From NCBI GenBank assembly GCA_018239675.1, contig JAFEGX010000126.1, positions 1 to 64,000 of the forward strand: a stretch of DNA of 64,000 nt, given 5' to 3'. Under the pieces are notes generated by a model. That model was given only the letters and a program-made list of their open reading frames with translations. It did no database searches and was not told where the DNA came from. Shown here piece by piece: positions 34,374-43,786 of the stretch. The position numbers were made by a program, and so were the translations under genes. Each line of letters begins with the position of its first letter. Position 1 is the stretch's first letter. This DNA is from Verrucomicrobiota bacterium. GTDB taxonomy: Bacteria > Verrucomicrobiota > Verrucomicrobiia > Opitutales > Opitutaceae.

Positions 34374-35378
34374 TCAAGTTGAGTGGTCGTAGGTCTCCGG
34401 CGTGATCACGGCCTCGAGCGGCTGGCCGGCCGCGTAGGCCCGGAGATTGCGCAGCGCGAACGCCGTGGCGTCGCCGTAGCGGTCGAGGGTGGGACCGGCG
34501 ATATGCGGGGAGAGCGAGACGTTCGGCAGGCCGCGGAAACCGCTGTTGGGCGGGAGGGGTTCCTCCACGAAGACGTCGAGCCCGACGGTGATCCGGCCCT
34601 CCCGGGCGACGCGCAGCAGCGCGGCCTCGTCGACGATCGCGGCACGGCCGACGTTCACGAACACGCCGCCCGGGCGAATGAGCCGCAGGTGGCGCTCGGT
34701 GACGGTGCCGATCGTGGCCGGGATCAGCGGGGCCAGCTCGACGATCACGTCGTTCTGCCCGAACAGCTCGTCAAGCGAGGTGGAGCGGCGGATGCCGTGC
34801 AGCGCGGCGACGGCGTCCGTGACATCGGGAGCGAAGACCGAGATTTGGCAGCGGAACGGGCGGAGCAGCTCAACGAGCGCGCGGGCGACCGGACCGAAGC
34901 CATGGATGCCGACGCGCCGCTCATACAGCGAGCCGACCTCCTCCCACCGGTCACGCCAGCCGCGCTCGCGGTGGATGAGGAAGGTGTAGCGCGTGGCGTG
35001 GCGCAGGCAGCACAGCGTGTGGAACAGGGCGCACTCCGCGACGATCCGGCTGATGGCGCCGCCCCAGTTGGTCACGCGGAGCCCGGCCTCGAGCTGGGCG
35101 CGCGTGACGAGGTGCTTCACCGAGCCGGTCAGGTAGCAGACGTACCGCAGGCGCGGTGGCAGGGCGGCGGGCAGGCGCGGCGTGCGCCAGCAGGCGAGGA
35201 TCACCTCCGGGTTCGCGTCGGCGACAATGGCGGCGAAGACGGCGGGCTCGAGGCCGGTGGGGTCGACCTGCCGGTACTCCGGCGCGTAGGCCCGCAGTTC
35301 CGCCAGCACCGGCCCGGAAGTGAACTTGGTCACCTCATCGGGGGTCAGGACGGCGAGGAGCGACGCGGGCCGGGGCAT
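34374..35378 (-). CDS. D-2-hydroxyacid dehydrogenase
   Basis: A 334-residue protein. VGIHGFGPVARALVELL is the GxGxxA-type NAD loop. GGVFVNVGRAAIVDEAAL supplies the catalytic Arg, GLDVFVEEPLPP the Glu and SLSPHIAG the His. This is the D-isomer family that includes phosphoglycerate dehydrogenase and hydroxypyruvate/glyoxylate reductase. It is 3 bases downstream of namZ, with glycerate kinase just above, which would fit hydroxypyruvate reduction to glycerate. That link is inference from context. Confidence 0.85.
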   Translation of the reverse strand: MPRPASLLAVLTPDEVTKFTSGPVLAELRAYAPEYRQVDPTGLEPAVFAAIVADANPEVILACWRTPRLPAALPPRLRYVCYLTGSVKHLVTRAQLEAGLRVTNWGGAISRIVAECALFHTLCCLRHATRYTFLIHRERGWRDRWEEVGSLYERRVGIHGFGPVARALVELLRPFRCQISVFAPDVTDAVAALHGIRRSTSLDELFGQNDVIVELAPLIPATIGTVTERHLRLIRPGGVFVNVGRAAIVDEAALLRVAREGRITVGLDVFVEEPLPPNSGFRGLPNVSLSPHIAGPTLDRYGDATAFALRNLRAYAAGQPLEAVITPETYDHST

Positions 35379-35381
35379 GGG

Positions 35382-36815
35382 TCACCGGTACAGCCAGTAT
35401 TTCCGGCTTTGCTCCTGGTAGATCTTGTCGCGCGCGGCCCACTCGGCGAGGAACTTGGGCACGTCGACCTTGGCGCCGTCGCGCTGGAGCGCGCGGAGAA
35501 ACTCCTCGGAGCCCATGTGCCGCAGAAACCCGCTGAAATCGCGTCCCGGCGCGGGCGTGAAGGGATTGCCCTTCGGGTCAAACTTGCAGGCCAGGCGGAG
35601 CAGGTAGAAGTTCAGCTCAGTCGGCCGCCAGTCGTCGTAGTCGGTGATCTCGATGAAGAGCCCGACGGCCGGCCGGCCGTCGCGGTCCGGCGCGCTGACG
35701 CGGCGGAACTGCAGGCCGGGCAGCCCGAGCGCCCGCAGCTCCTTCTCGACCTGGTCGATCTTGGCGGTGCGGTGGGAGATGCCGCGGAACGGGTAGGACT
35801 TGCCGATGCCGTGGCGGAAGCCGGTGTCGATCTTCGGGGGATTCCAGAACGCGCCGAGGCCGACCATGGGGTAGCCGAGCACGGCGGCGAAGTCCTGGAT
35901 GTAGGCCGAGGTCGGCACCCAGGTCAGGCCCGTCTCGGTCCAGCGCATCGAGCGCCGCCAGCCGCGCATCGGGATGATCGTGAGCCGGCCGCGCTGGCGC
36001 ACGGCGTCGGGCACCGCCAGGACGCCGGGCGCCTCCTTGGCCATCTTGGCAAGCTCGCCGATCGTCAGGCCGTGGACGTACGGCACGCGGAAGGCGCCGA
36101 CATAACTGGTCCACTTGGCGTCGAGCGGCGGACCGTCGACCTTGAGGCCGCCCAGCGGATTGGGCCGGTCGAGGACGATCACCTCGATGTTGTTCTCGAA
36201 GCAGGCCTCCATCGTGTAGCGCATCGCGCTGATGAAGGTGTACGAGCGCGAGCCGATGTCCTGGAGGTCGATCACCATGGCATCGATGCCCTTCAGCTGG
36301 CCCTTGGTCGGGCGCTGGTACTTGCCGTAGATCGAGAAGACCGGGAGGCCGGTGCGCTTGTCCCGCCGGTCGGCGATGTGCACCTCGGCGGCCTCGTCCC
36401 CGTAGATGCCGTGCTCGGGACCGTACAGCGCCACCAGCTTCACGCCGGGCGCGCGGCGGAGGACGTCGATCGTGCTCTCGCCGCGGCGGTTCACGCCTGC
36501 CGGATGGGTGAGTAGGCCGATGCGCTTGCCCTTCACGGCGGCGAAGCCCTGCGCCTCGAGCACGTCGATGCCGAGCATGACCGGATAAACCGGCGAGGAG
36601 GGCGCGGTGTCGACGGTCACGACGGGCGCGGACGCCGCGTGGCCGTTCGTCCCGGACGGCGCCGTGGGCGGGAAAACAGCCGGGGCGGTGGGGGCCGCGA
36701 GGCTGGCGGTCGGCCGGGTCGGGGGACGCGCGGCGCTGCAGCCGAACAGGCCCAGCAGCAGGAGCAGGGAGGCGCTAAGGTGCTTCAGCGAGAACGAACG
36801 GGAACGACCGGGCAT
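35382..36815 (-). CDS. namZ: NamZ-like exo-beta-N-acetylmuramidase (DUF1343), lipoprotein
   Basis: A 477-residue protein. An N-terminal lipoprotein signal (LLLLGLFGCSAA) is followed by a Pro/Thr-rich linker (about 30-75) and then DUF1343: GKRIGLLTHPAGVNRRG, YGPEHGIYG, VIDLQDIGSRSYTFISAM, VLDRPNPLGG and VPYVHGLTIGELA. DUF1343 proteins of the NamZ type (GH171) release MurNAc from the non-reducing end of muropeptides, so peptidoglycan turnover in the periplasm is the likely role. ATG 36815 is preferred over a TTG at 36824. Confidence 0.88.
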   Translation of the reverse strand: MPGRSRSFSLKHLSASLLLLLGLFGCSAARPPTRPTASLAAPTAPAVFPPTAPSGTNGHAASAPVVTVDTAPSSPVYPVMLGIDVLEAQGFAAVKGKRIGLLTHPAGVNRRGESTIDVLRRAPGVKLVALYGPEHGIYGDEAAEVHIADRRDKRTGLPVFSIYGKYQRPTKGQLKGIDAMVIDLQDIGSRSYTFISAMRYTMEACFENNIEVIVLDRPNPLGGLKVDGPPLDAKWTSYVGAFRVPYVHGLTIGELAKMAKEAPGVLAVPDAVRQRGRLTIIPMRGWRRSMRWTETGLTWVPTSAYIQDFAAVLGYPMVGLGAFWNPPKIDTGFRHGIGKSYPFRGISHRTAKIDQVEKELRALGLPGLQFRRVSAPDRDGRPAVGLFIEITDYDDWRPTELNFYLLRLACKFDPKGNPFTPAPGRDFSGFLRHMGSEEFLRALQRDGAKVDVPKFLAEWAARDKIYQEQSRKYWLYR

Positions 36816-36891
36816 GTGCGCCAAAAACTTGGCGCGGCAACGGACGGCGTCGAGGATTAGTTTCCCGGAAAAAATCCCGGGTGCCGCGCCT

Positions 36892-38052
36892 TCACAGTGC
36901 GCGACCCACCGCCGCGGTCAGATTCTCGCCGGCCAGGCGGAGCGCCTCAGCCAGCGGCTGGCCGGCGGGCGTGATCGCATGCAGCGTCAGCCCGGCGGGT
37001 GCGCGGGTGGCGGTCACCTGGCCGGCAAAGACCTGCACGGGCTTGCCCAGCTCGAGCGCGCGGGCGGCGACGGCGCCGGGGCCCTTGCCGCTGAGGGAGC
37101 TGTCGTCGAACCGGCCCTCGCCGGTGATCACGATGTCGGCGGCGGCGAGCTTCGCCTCGAGGTCGAGCCAGGCGGACACCAGGTCGAATCCCGGCAACAG
37201 CCGCGCGCCGGCCGCCGCGACGAGGCCAAACGCGATGCCGCCCGCGGCGCCGGCGCCCGGCTGATCCATCAGCGAATCCGGCTGGGCGCAGTGCTGGCAG
37301 AGCATCATCGCGATCCGCGCGCTGGCATGGTCGAGCTTGGCGACGTCGTCGGCGCTGAGGCCCTTCTGCGGCCCGTAGATGGCGGCCGCACCGCGCGGCC
37401 CGAGCAGCGGATTCGAGACGTCACAGGCGATGCGGATCGGCGGGAGCTCCTCCGGGACGGAGCCGACGATGCGGTCGATCCATTCCCACCACGTCGGGTA
37501 GGGTGGCCGCACCGTGTCGTCGGTTGGCGACCGGAACTCCAGGCCGAGCGCGGCGAGCGCGCCGAGCCCGAGATCGTTGGTGGCGCTGCCGCCGACGCCG
37601 AGGACAATGGCGGCGACCTCGGCCTGGGCCGCCGCCAGCAGGAGCTGGCCGGTGCCGAGGGTGGTGGTGTTCCAGGGATCGCGCAGGTCCGGGGGCAGCA
37701 GCGCGAGGCCGCTGGCCGAGGCCATCTCGATGACCGCGACCTCGGCCTCGGCGGACGGGGCCGCGGGCAGCTCCAGCCGGGCGCGCGCCGCCGGCGGGAT
37801 GCGCGCCCAGGGCACGAGCCCGAACGACGCGTCAATCGGCTGGCCGCGCGGGCCCGTGACCGTCAGCGAGGCGAGCGTGCCGCCCGCCGCCGCCGTGAGA
37901 ATCTCGGCAAAGCCCTCGCCGCCGTCGGCCAAGGGACAGACGTCGAGTTGCCAGTCGGCATGGCGCGCGCCCAGGCCGGCCGCGGCGGCGGCGCAGGCCT
38001 GGCGCGCCGTCAGGGCGTCCTTGAACTTGTCGAAGGCCAGCAGCGCGCGCAT
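36892..38052 (-). CDS. glycerate kinase (GlxK/GarK type)
   Basis: A 386-residue protein. ALLAFDKFKDALTA at the N-terminus, CPLADGGEGF, GVGGSATNDLGLGAL, GPRGAAAIYGPQKGLS and GAGAAGGIAFGL are the conserved blocks of glycerate kinase type 1. DIVITGEGRFDDSSLSGKGP is the nucleotide and glycerate site. The product is 2-phosphoglycerate. It is 76 bases upstream of namZ on the same strand, and a hydroxyacid dehydrogenase follows; together they could channel glycerate into glycolysis. ATG 38052 is chosen over GTG 38061. Confidence 0.92.
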   Translation of the reverse strand: MRALLAFDKFKDALTARQACAAAAAGLGARHADWQLDVCPLADGGEGFAEILTAAAGGTLASLTVTGPRGQPIDASFGLVPWARIPPAARARLELPAAPSAEAEVAVIEMASASGLALLPPDLRDPWNTTTLGTGQLLLAAAQAEVAAIVLGVGGSATNDLGLGALAALGLEFRSPTDDTVRPPYPTWWEWIDRIVGSVPEELPPIRIACDVSNPLLGPRGAAAIYGPQKGLSADDVAKLDHASARIAMMLCQHCAQPDSLMDQPGAGAAGGIAFGLVAAAGARLLPGFDLVSAWLDLEAKLAAADIVITGEGRFDDSSLSGKGPGAVAARALELGKPVQVFAGQVTATRAPAGLTLHAITPAGQPLAEALRLAGENLTAAVGRAL

Positions 38053-38169
38053 GGGGGTCACTGGGCGACAAGTACGCCGCCCGGCGGTCGGTCAAAAGCC
38101 GAAAATCTCGGTCCGCTTCGGCCGAGACGGCGGTTGGGTGAGAGCAGGAGGGCGGAATTTGGAGGAACC

Positions 38170-38256
38170 GCCTCCCTAAGTCGGCGGCTACCCGGTCCGG
38201 CGGGTGAGCAGGTCGCGGGTACCGGACGTATCGTAGCAGCCGACGTGAGGAGGCTG
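38170..38256. repeat. hairpin with the GTAGCAGCCGACGTGAGG repeat
   Basis: 38233-38256 is an exact 24-base copy of the element at 56659-56682, whose reverse complement is at 56905-56928. A degenerate inverted partner (18 of 22 bases) lies at 38170-38191, giving a hairpin of about 87 bases between glxK and the DUF1653 gene. Confidence 0.75.
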
Positions 38257-38315
38257 GGATCGAGGACCCACGGCAGCGCCGGCAAACGGTTGCTCGCCGA
38301 AGGCGCCACGCCCAT

Positions 38316-38552
38316 TCAGTCCCCGATCCGAGCGAAGCGCGGGCGGACTTGGCCGTCTATCGTGACCGACTCGACAAACATTCCCGCTGGTCGCACCCAG
38401 ATGCCGCGCTCGCCGTAGAGCGCCTGGTAAACCACCAGCGGCTCGAGCGTCTCGGAATGGCGGGCGAGTGACAGCACACGGTATTCATTGCCCTTGTAAT
38501 GGCGGAAGAGCCCAGGACGGGGCTCCGCAGGAAGCGGCGGTAACGGATGCAT
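38316..38552 (-). CDS. DUF1653 domain protein
   Basis: A 78-residue protein. GLFRHYKGNEYRVL, ETLEPLVVYQALYG and GIWVRPAGMF match the small, mainly beta DUF1653 family, in which the phrase R.YKG..Y.V is conserved. Function of the family is unknown. ATG 38552 is used; a longer frame adds a low-complexity N-terminus. Confidence 0.85.
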   Translation of the reverse strand: MHPLPPLPAEPRPGLFRHYKGNEYRVLSLARHSETLEPLVVYQALYGERGIWVRPAGMFVESVTIDGQVRPRFARIGD

Positions 38553-38603
38553 GGCTGAGGATCCTGAGCCAAGCGACGTCGCTCCGGCACGCAAGCACCG
38601 GCC

Positions 38604-39254
38604 TCAGCCCACGCCATAAGGCGGGAAGACCTGCTCCGGCTTTTTCTGCAGGTCCTCGAACAGCTTTTCCGCGATGAGGCGCAGTGGCTCGTCGGGCTGC
38701 AGGGGCAGGTTGGGTCCGAAATGGTGCGAATTGAAGAGGCGGCAGTAGGCAATCTGGCCCTTGCCATCCAGCACGTAGACCTGGATGGCTCCGACCTTGC
38801 CGCCATGGCCCCAGACCTCCGCGCACAGCAGGTAGTCGTCGGATGGCGGCGCCGCCCGGCGCCAGGCGGCGTACTGGGCGCCCCGCTCCCAGAGATACCG
38901 CAGCTGGTTGCGGCGGAACTCCGCGGGCGGCACGTCCGGCTTCCCGGGTGCCTCCCGGACTGGTGCCGTCGTGTGCGGACGCATTTCACGGACGAGCGCG
39001 TCGGCGACGGGCCGTTTCCAGATGTGCTTGGGGCCGTCCACCCACAGCACCGGCGCCACCCGGATGGGACGGGTCCCCAGCGTGGCCTTGAACTCGGCGA
39101 AAGCCTCGCGGCACTTGACGAGCTCGGACTCGGGCAGCGAGCCGAACAGGCGCGCGAACGGGTAGAGCAGCACGTTGCCGCCCGCGTGGAGGGGAGCGTA
39201 GGCCGGGCCCGCGAGGAGCAGGATGGCCAGAATGCGGGGAAGGTTTCTTTTCAT
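38604..39254 (-). CDS. exported hypothetical protein
   Basis: A 216-residue protein with a signal peptide (ILAILLLAGPAYAPLHAGG). The mature part has charged blocks, VAPVLWVDGPKHIWKR and YLLCAEVWGHGGKVGAIQVYVLDGKG, suggesting an alpha/beta periplasmic domain. I do not recognise the family. It is 23 bases downstream of the lipoprotein gene on the same strand, so co-expression is likely. Confidence 0.6.
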   Translation of the reverse strand: MKRNLPRILAILLLAGPAYAPLHAGGNVLLYPFARLFGSLPESELVKCREAFAEFKATLGTRPIRVAPVLWVDGPKHIWKRPVADALVREMRPHTTAPVREAPGKPDVPPAEFRRNQLRYLWERGAQYAAWRRAAPPSDDYLLCAEVWGHGGKVGAIQVYVLDGKGQIAYCRLFNSHHFGPNLPLQPDEPLRLIAEKLFEDLQKKPEQVFPPYGVG

Positions 39255-39277
39255 GGCAACGGGAACGTCCGACGCCG

Positions 39278-39685
39278 TCACATCACCGGCCCGCCGGGCA
39301 TGAAGGCGATGCCGCCGGACGCGGCGGCGGCGATGATGACGACGAGAGCCACGCCGCTCACGACGAGGATCGTCGTGCCGACCGGCTCGATCTTCTTCAC
39401 CTCGAGCTGGGTGATGGCCTCAAAACTCACCTTCTCGTGCTCGCCGACAAAGGCGGTGGGCTCGATGGCGGTGACCTTGAAGGCGTGCGCCTGGCCGTCG
39501 CGGGTGTGAGCGACAATATGGCTGCCGACCTTGATCGCGGGCTTCTCGCCGGCCTGGCCGGACGGCACGGAGGTGGTCCGCAGGGTCGTGCAGCCGGCAA
39601 GCAGCAGGCTGAGGCTGAGCAGAGCGGCGAGCGTGCCGCGCAGGAGGGAGAGGGCCCGGTTGCGGGCGGAATGGGGCGGGTTCAT
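39278..39685 (-). CDS. small lipoprotein with C-terminal membrane helix
   Basis: A 135-residue protein with lipoprotein signal LSLSLLLAGC, a beta-rich middle (KVGSHIVAHTRDGQAHAFKVTAIE, VSFEAITQLEVKKIE) resembling an SH3-like fold, and one hydrophobic helix (TTILVVSGVALVVIIAAAA). No known function. ATG 39685. Confidence 0.6.
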   Translation of the reverse strand: MNPPHSARNRALSLLRGTLAALLSLSLLLAGCTTLRTTSVPSGQAGEKPAIKVGSHIVAHTRDGQAHAFKVTAIEPTAFVGEHEKVSFEAITQLEVKKIEPVGTTILVVSGVALVVIIAAAASGGIAFMPGGPVM

Positions 39686-39832
39686 GGGGCTGGTGGTTCT
39701 GGGGGCTTGGCGGACGGGAATCGCCGCCGATCGCGACCAGCATATCAGCTCCCGCGGCCGGGGGTGTAATTGATAATCCCGATGCGGGACATTGCCGCGA
39801 GCGATGGCGGCGCGGCGGCGCCGGATCGGGTC

Positions 39833-39868
39833 AAAAAAAACAGCGGAGCCCCGCAAAGGGCTCCGCTG
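39833..39868 (-). terminator. rho-independent terminator of the fucose-isomerase-like gene
   Basis: On the minus strand an 11-bp perfect stem (39858-39868 and 39841-39851) with a 6-nt loop is followed by eight T residues (39833-39840 as A on the plus strand). It begins 27 bases after the stop at 39896. Confidence 0.93.
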
Positions 39869-39895
39869 CACCGGAGGTGGTGGTATCGTTGCGGG

Positions 39896-41518
39896 CTAAA
39901 ACCGGGTGCCGTCGGCCTTGGTGCCGCAGAGCGCGACCTGCAGGCCCAGCTCGGCGGCCAGCGCAGCCTTCGTGTACATCGCGAGGTCGGCCTCGGCGGC
40001 GGAGTTGGCGTAGGCCACGTGGATGTGGTTGGCCTTGTGGCGGGCCATCATCTGGTCGCGGGTCACGCCGTATGTGACCGCGTGCATGATGGGCCACTGG
40101 AGGGTGGTCTCCTTCCAGCGCCGCTCGGTCTCGGCGCGCGGGAGGGTGATGACCTTGGCGCGGCCGAGGTCCATCTTGAGCTTGCCGCCCTCGACGAAGA
40201 CGCGGCTCCAGACGATCTCGCCGGGCTTGGCGATGCCGCGGAGGGTGCCGCCGCCGAGTCGGAAGTACATGTACGGCTGGCGCAGCGAGTCGGAGCCGCG
40301 GTAACCGTCGACATGGTGGGCCGGCGGGGCGCTGCCGGAGATGAGAAACACCCAGACATAGTCCTTGGTGGTGCCGCTGCGGTCGAAGTCACCCCAGCGC
40401 AGGTCGTGGAGTGTGTTCTCCACCGGCTGGCCGAGCGCGGAGTGCACGCGGTTGGTCAGCAGGCCGTCGAGTCCGGCGCACTCGTCCACCTCGTTGAAGT
40501 GCGTGAGCGGCTGGCCGTCGCGGATGATCTCGCCGCGGGAGTTGGCCACCGGCGGCCGGTCCGAGTTGTTGAGCAGGCCCTCGACGAGATCGGACGCCGG
40601 CAGCAGGTCCTTGAGGCCCTGCTGGTACTGGATGCCGATGGTCTCGCAGCCGAACTCGTCGGCGATGCGGAGGGCGGCGACGTACATCTTGCACTGCCAG
40701 AGCACCTGGCCCTCGGTGAGGTCCGAGTCCTCGTTGGTCCCAAGGTGGAACTTCATACCCTTCGCCTTGAGCCAGTTGTAGACCCCGCGCGCCTCGAGGT
40801 CGCTGACCTGGGTGGCGCCGTAGTAAAGGGCGGACTGGGAGAGCCGCTCCTTGTAGACGCCGGTGGGGAAGAGGAGCTCGTCGGGGATGATGGCGTTGAA
40901 CATGCCCATGCAGCCCTCGTCGAAGATGCCCATGATGGACTTCCGGCGGCGGAGATCGTCGGCGATCTTCTTGGCCGCCGCCTTGGCCTTCGCGGGCACC
41001 TGGGCGCGGGCGAGCGGGCGCACGTGGCTCACCGCGTGCTTGATCACGCCTGACTTCAGCCAGCCGGCGAGGTGACGGAGGAAGAACTCGTCGGTGAAGT
41101 CGGCGCTCCAGAGCGTGGAGTACTTGACGCCGGCCTTCGTGAGCGAACCGTTGAGATTGAGCATGCCGACGAGGCCCGGGGCGGATCCGGACCAGTTGGC
41201 GACGGTGAGGATCGGGCCCTGATGCGAGATGAGCCCGTGCAGGATATGGTGCGAATACTGCCAGACCGCCTCGGCGACGATGATCGGCTGCTTCGGGTTG
41301 ATCGTGGCAAACACGGCCATGCCCTCCTTCTGGGAGGCGATGAAGCCGTGCCCGAGGTCGGCCTTGTACGGGTGGGCGCGCACCAGCTGGTAGCCGAGCT
41401 TGGCGACGGCGGTGGTGAGCTGCCGCTCCATCGCTTCCTGGAATGGCCAGGTTTTTTCGTTCGCCGACTGGCGGAGGTCGCCGTTCGCGACCAGGAGGAT
41501 CGTCTTGGATTTGGCCAT
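39896..41518 (-). CDS. L-fucose isomerase-like protein
   Basis: A 540-residue protein. It has the three-domain look of FucI/AraA-type ketol isomerases: [18 protein letters not shown] in the first part, [21 protein letters not shown] and [23 protein letters not shown] in the middle, and a C-terminal metal region including HHVDGYRG and IMHAVTYG. Such enzymes convert L-fucose or related aldoses to ketoses. It has its own terminator and is divergent from an AraC regulator, which probably controls it. Confidence 0.8.
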   Translation of the reverse strand: MAKSKTILLVANGDLRQSANEKTWPFQEAMERQLTTAVAKLGYQLVRAHPYKADLGHGFIASQKEGMAVFATINPKQPIIVAEAVWQYSHHILHGLISHQGPILTVANWSGSAPGLVGMLNLNGSLTKAGVKYSTLWSADFTDEFFLRHLAGWLKSGVIKHAVSHVRPLARAQVPAKAKAAAKKIADDLRRRKSIMGIFDEGCMGMFNAIIPDELLFPTGVYKERLSQSALYYGATQVSDLEARGVYNWLKAKGMKFHLGTNEDSDLTEGQVLWQCKMYVAALRIADEFGCETIGIQYQQGLKDLLPASDLVEGLLNNSDRPPVANSRGEIIRDGQPLTHFNEVDECAGLDGLLTNRVHSALGQPVENTLHDLRWGDFDRSGTTKDYVWVFLISGSAPPAHHVDGYRGSDSLRQPYMYFRLGGGTLRGIAKPGEIVWSRVFVEGGKLKMDLGRAKVITLPRAETERRWKETTLQWPIMHAVTYGVTRDQMMARHKANHIHVAYANSAAEADLAMYTKAALAAELGLQVALCGTKADGTRF

Positions 41519-41615
41519 GGGAGAGAGTCTTGGGTTTCCTAGTTAAAATTGACCGAGCAAGGGACCAGAATGCACTCGATCTGGCGGGGCCGGAATGGAT
41601 AGAAAAGGTATTCCC
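41519..41615. promoter_or_regulatory. divergent control region with repeated TAAAATTGACCG
   Basis: The 12-base word taaaattgaccg occurs at 41544-41555, 26 bases before the isomerase start, and again at 41621-41632 just inside the AraC gene (77 bases apart). atggata is repeated at 41595 and 41616. The words are AT-rich against a GC-rich background, so they may be binding half-sites for the AraC protein. Confidence 0.4.
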
Positions 41616-42497
41616 ATGGATAAAATTGACCGCCCGCTGCCGTCCGGCCTGCTCTCCCAGCAGGTCAGCCGGGCGCGCTATTTCTTCCACCATCTCGCCC
41701 CGCGGGCGGCCGGACCGGCGGGGCTCGTGCTGGGTGGGCGGGAGCACTGCAATCCCGACTATGCGATCCGGCGGGCGAGCTTTCCGTTCTACGGCCTGGA
41801 GTTTGTCGCGTCGGGCCGCGGCACGGTGCGGCTGGACGACTGGGAGCATGCGCTTGGTCCCGGCATGGTGTTTGCCTACGCGCCGGCCACGCGGTGCGAG
41901 ATCCGCACGGACCCGGGCGACCCGATGGTGAAGTATTTCCTGTCGCTGTCGGGCTCCGACACGCCGCGGCGCCTGCGACGGTGCGGCGTGGCGATCGGGC
42001 GGGCCCGCCAGCTGGCGGCGCATGCCGAGGTGACGAGCGTGCTGGAGGACCTGCTGCGCGAGGGCCAGCGGTCCGGGGCGCTGGCGGAGCGGATCAGCGC
42101 CACCCTGTTCGAGCTGCTGCTGCTGAAGATCCAGGATACCGCGACCCTCGCGCCGCACGCGAGCGAGCCGGCCCGCGAGGCTTTCCTGCGCTGCAAGGCC
42201 CTGATCGACTCGCAGGCGGAGCGGCTCGGGACGCTGCAGGAAATCGCGGCGGCGGCGGGCGTCGAAACCTCGAGCGTCTGCCGCTGGTTCCGTCGCTACC
42301 AGGGCACGAGCCCGTATCAGTACCTGTTGCGGCGGAAGATGAACCTCGCGGCCGAGCACCTGGTGGAGAATGGCGGACTCGTGAAGGAGGCGGCGCAGCG
42401 AATCGGGTTTGCCGATCCCTACCACTTTTCGCGGGCGTTCAAGTCCGTGCACGGGGTCGCGCCCCAGGCGCTGCTGCGATATCGGCGAGCGGAGTAG
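41616..42497 (+). CDS. AraC family transcriptional regulator
   Basis: A 293-residue protein. An N-terminal cupin-like ligand domain (about 1-130, with the RG.G.V.....G.....P pattern) is followed by a linker and the double [46 protein letters not shown] and [36 protein letters not shown] 41616 is preferred over 41595 because AAAAGG lies 7 bases before it. Divergent from the fucose-isomerase-like gene, so local sugar control is the likely role. Confidence 0.9.
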   Translation: MDKIDRPLPSGLLSQQVSRARYFFHHLAPRAAGPAGLVLGGREHCNPDYAIRRASFPFYGLEFVASGRGTVRLDDWEHALGPGMVFAYAPATRCEIRTDPGDPMVKYFLSLSGSDTPRRLRRCGVAIGRARQLAAHAEVTSVLEDLLREGQRSGALAERISATLFELLLLKIQDTATLAPHASEPAREAFLRCKALIDSQAERLGTLQEIAAAAGVETSSVCRWFRRYQGTSPYQYLLRRKMNLAAEHLVENGGLVKEAAQRIGFADPYHFSRAFKSVHGVAPQALLRYRRAE

Positions 42498-42506
42498 GGC
42501 GGGAAG

Positions 42507-42618
42507 CGACCGACGAACGCCGGACGTCGGACGTCCAATGCCGAAGGAGCGTGTGCGGCCACGGCCGCGACGGGCTGGCCTTCAATGTTCGGCGTCCGGC
42601 GTTGGACGTTCGTTCGGT
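42507..42618. repeat. extragenic palindrome, GACGTCGGACGTCC class
   Basis: Arms of about 38 bases (42507-42545 and 42581-42618) are imperfect reverse complements; the core is gccggacgtcggacgtcc. Related text at 28088-28106. Confidence 0.65.
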
Positions 42619-42670
42619 CCCCCAGAATCAAACATTGCCGGACGCCGACCCTGCCGTTTCGCTCCGGGCC

Positions 42671-43453
42671 ATGGCTCAGAAAACCGCACTTGTCACCGGC
42701 GCGTCGCGCGGCATCGGCCGCGGCATCGCAATCGAACTCGCCCGCGCGGGCTGCCGCGTGGCCATCAATTACGCCGGCAACGCCGAGGCCGCCGCCGAGG
42801 CGCTCGCGCTCGTCAAGGCGGCGGGCGGCGAGGGTTTCATCGTGCAGGGCGACGTCGCCGTGGCGGCGGACCGCGCGCGCCTGGTGGCCGAGACGGCCAG
42901 GCAGTTCGGCCGGATCGACCTCCTCGTGAACAACGCCGGCGTGGCGCCCAAGGTGCGCGCCGACCTGCTCGACGCGGGCGAGGAGAGCTTCGACCGCCTT
43001 TACGCGATCAACCTCAAGGGCCCGTATTTCCTCACGCAGCTCGTCGCGAAGCAGATGCTCCGGCAGGCGCCCGACGCCGAGGGCTTCCGCGGCCGCATCG
43101 TCAACATCACCTCGATCTCCGTCTACACCGCGTCGATCAACCGCGGCGACTACTGCATGGTGAAGGCCGGGCTCGCGATGATGACGAAGCTCTTCGCCGA
43201 CCGCCTCGCGAACGACGGGATCAATGTCTACGAGCTGCGGCCGGGCGTGATCGCGACCGACATGACCGGCGGGGTGAAGGAGAAGTACGACAAGCTTATC
43301 CTTCAGGACGAGCGCGGCATCACGCCGATCCGGCGCTGGGGCCAGCCGGCCGACATCGGCCGCGCCGTGCGTGCGATTGCCGAGGACCGTTTCCCGTTCT
43401 CGACCGGCGCGGTGTTCGACATCGACGGCGGCTTCCACCTGCACCGGCTCTAG
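42671..43453 (+). CDS. short-chain dehydrogenase/reductase (FabG-like)
   Basis: A 260-residue protein. [13 protein letters not shown] is the NAD(P) loop, LVNNAGVAP the NNAG motif, [24 protein letters not shown] has the catalytic Ser, Tyr and Lys (YxxxK) and [10 protein letters not shown] the PG motif. A 3-ketoacyl-ACP reductase label is common for such proteins, but the context (isomerase, AraC) suggests sugar oxidation. ATG 42671 is used; the frame is open far upstream through the AraC gene. Confidence 0.88.
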   Translation: MAQKTALVTGASRGIGRGIAIELARAGCRVAINYAGNAEAAAEALALVKAAGGEGFIVQGDVAVAADRARLVAETARQFGRIDLLVNNAGVAPKVRADLLDAGEESFDRLYAINLKGPYFLTQLVAKQMLRQAPDAEGFRGRIVNITSISVYTASINRGDYCMVKAGLAMMTKLFADRLANDGINVYELRPGVIATDMTGGVKEKYDKLILQDERGITPIRRWGQPADIGRAVRAIAEDRFPFSTGAVFDIDGGFHLHRL

Positions 43454-43740
43454 CGCCTGATTTCGGTCGGATTCACGTCACGGAGTGCACAGAGGCGATC
43501 CGGAGGACACGGAGCCCGGCAGGCGAATTTGCTTTCCCGTCGAGGCTGAAGGTCTGGTCTCGCTGATCTCAGTGCATCCTCTGTGACATCCGCAGGTCGC
43601 CCATTTCGAAAACGCCAGCCAGGTCGTGGTGTGCATATCTTGCCACCGCCAGAATTGCCCTGGTGAAAAAAGACGGTCGTCAGAGTAGAAAGTGTTAGCG
43701 TTGGGCGTGAATTGCTATCACGCGGGTTTATATCGCGTTG
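43454..43740. other. upstream part of the nrdJ leader region
   Basis: 287 bases. It contains a repeat-like stretch (cacggagtgcacagagg... and ctcagtgcatcctctgtgac, about 43482-43590) and an inverted repeat gcgtga-N7-tcacgc at 43705-43723. No coding frame. Confidence 0.5.
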
Positions 43741-43756
43741 CCACTACCGGCGGTGG
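43741..43756. promoter_or_regulatory. NrdR box 1 (upstream, weaker)
   Basis: ccactaccggcggtgg. The outer bases CACTA...GTG agree with the NrdR consensus CACTATATATAGTG, but the centre does not. It ends one base before the -35-like TTGACG (43758-43763) and is exactly 32 bases upstream of box 2, the spacing of tandem NrdR boxes. Confidence 0.55.
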
Positions 43757-43757
43757 A

Positions 43758-43786
43758 TTGACGACCTGGGGACCACTACAGATAGT
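43758..43786 (+). promoter_or_regulatory. sigma70-like promoter of nrdJ
   Basis: TTGACG at 43758-43763 and GATAGT at 43781-43786, 17 bases apart. The -10-like hexamer lies inside NrdR box 2. The match is 5 of 6 and 4 of 6. Confidence 0.5.

Noticed and set aside
43705-43723. gcgtga-N7-tcacgc inverted repeat as an operator of nrdJ
   Set aside because: A 6-bp arm is short, it is upstream of the likely promoter and no regulator is known for it; kept only in the region note.
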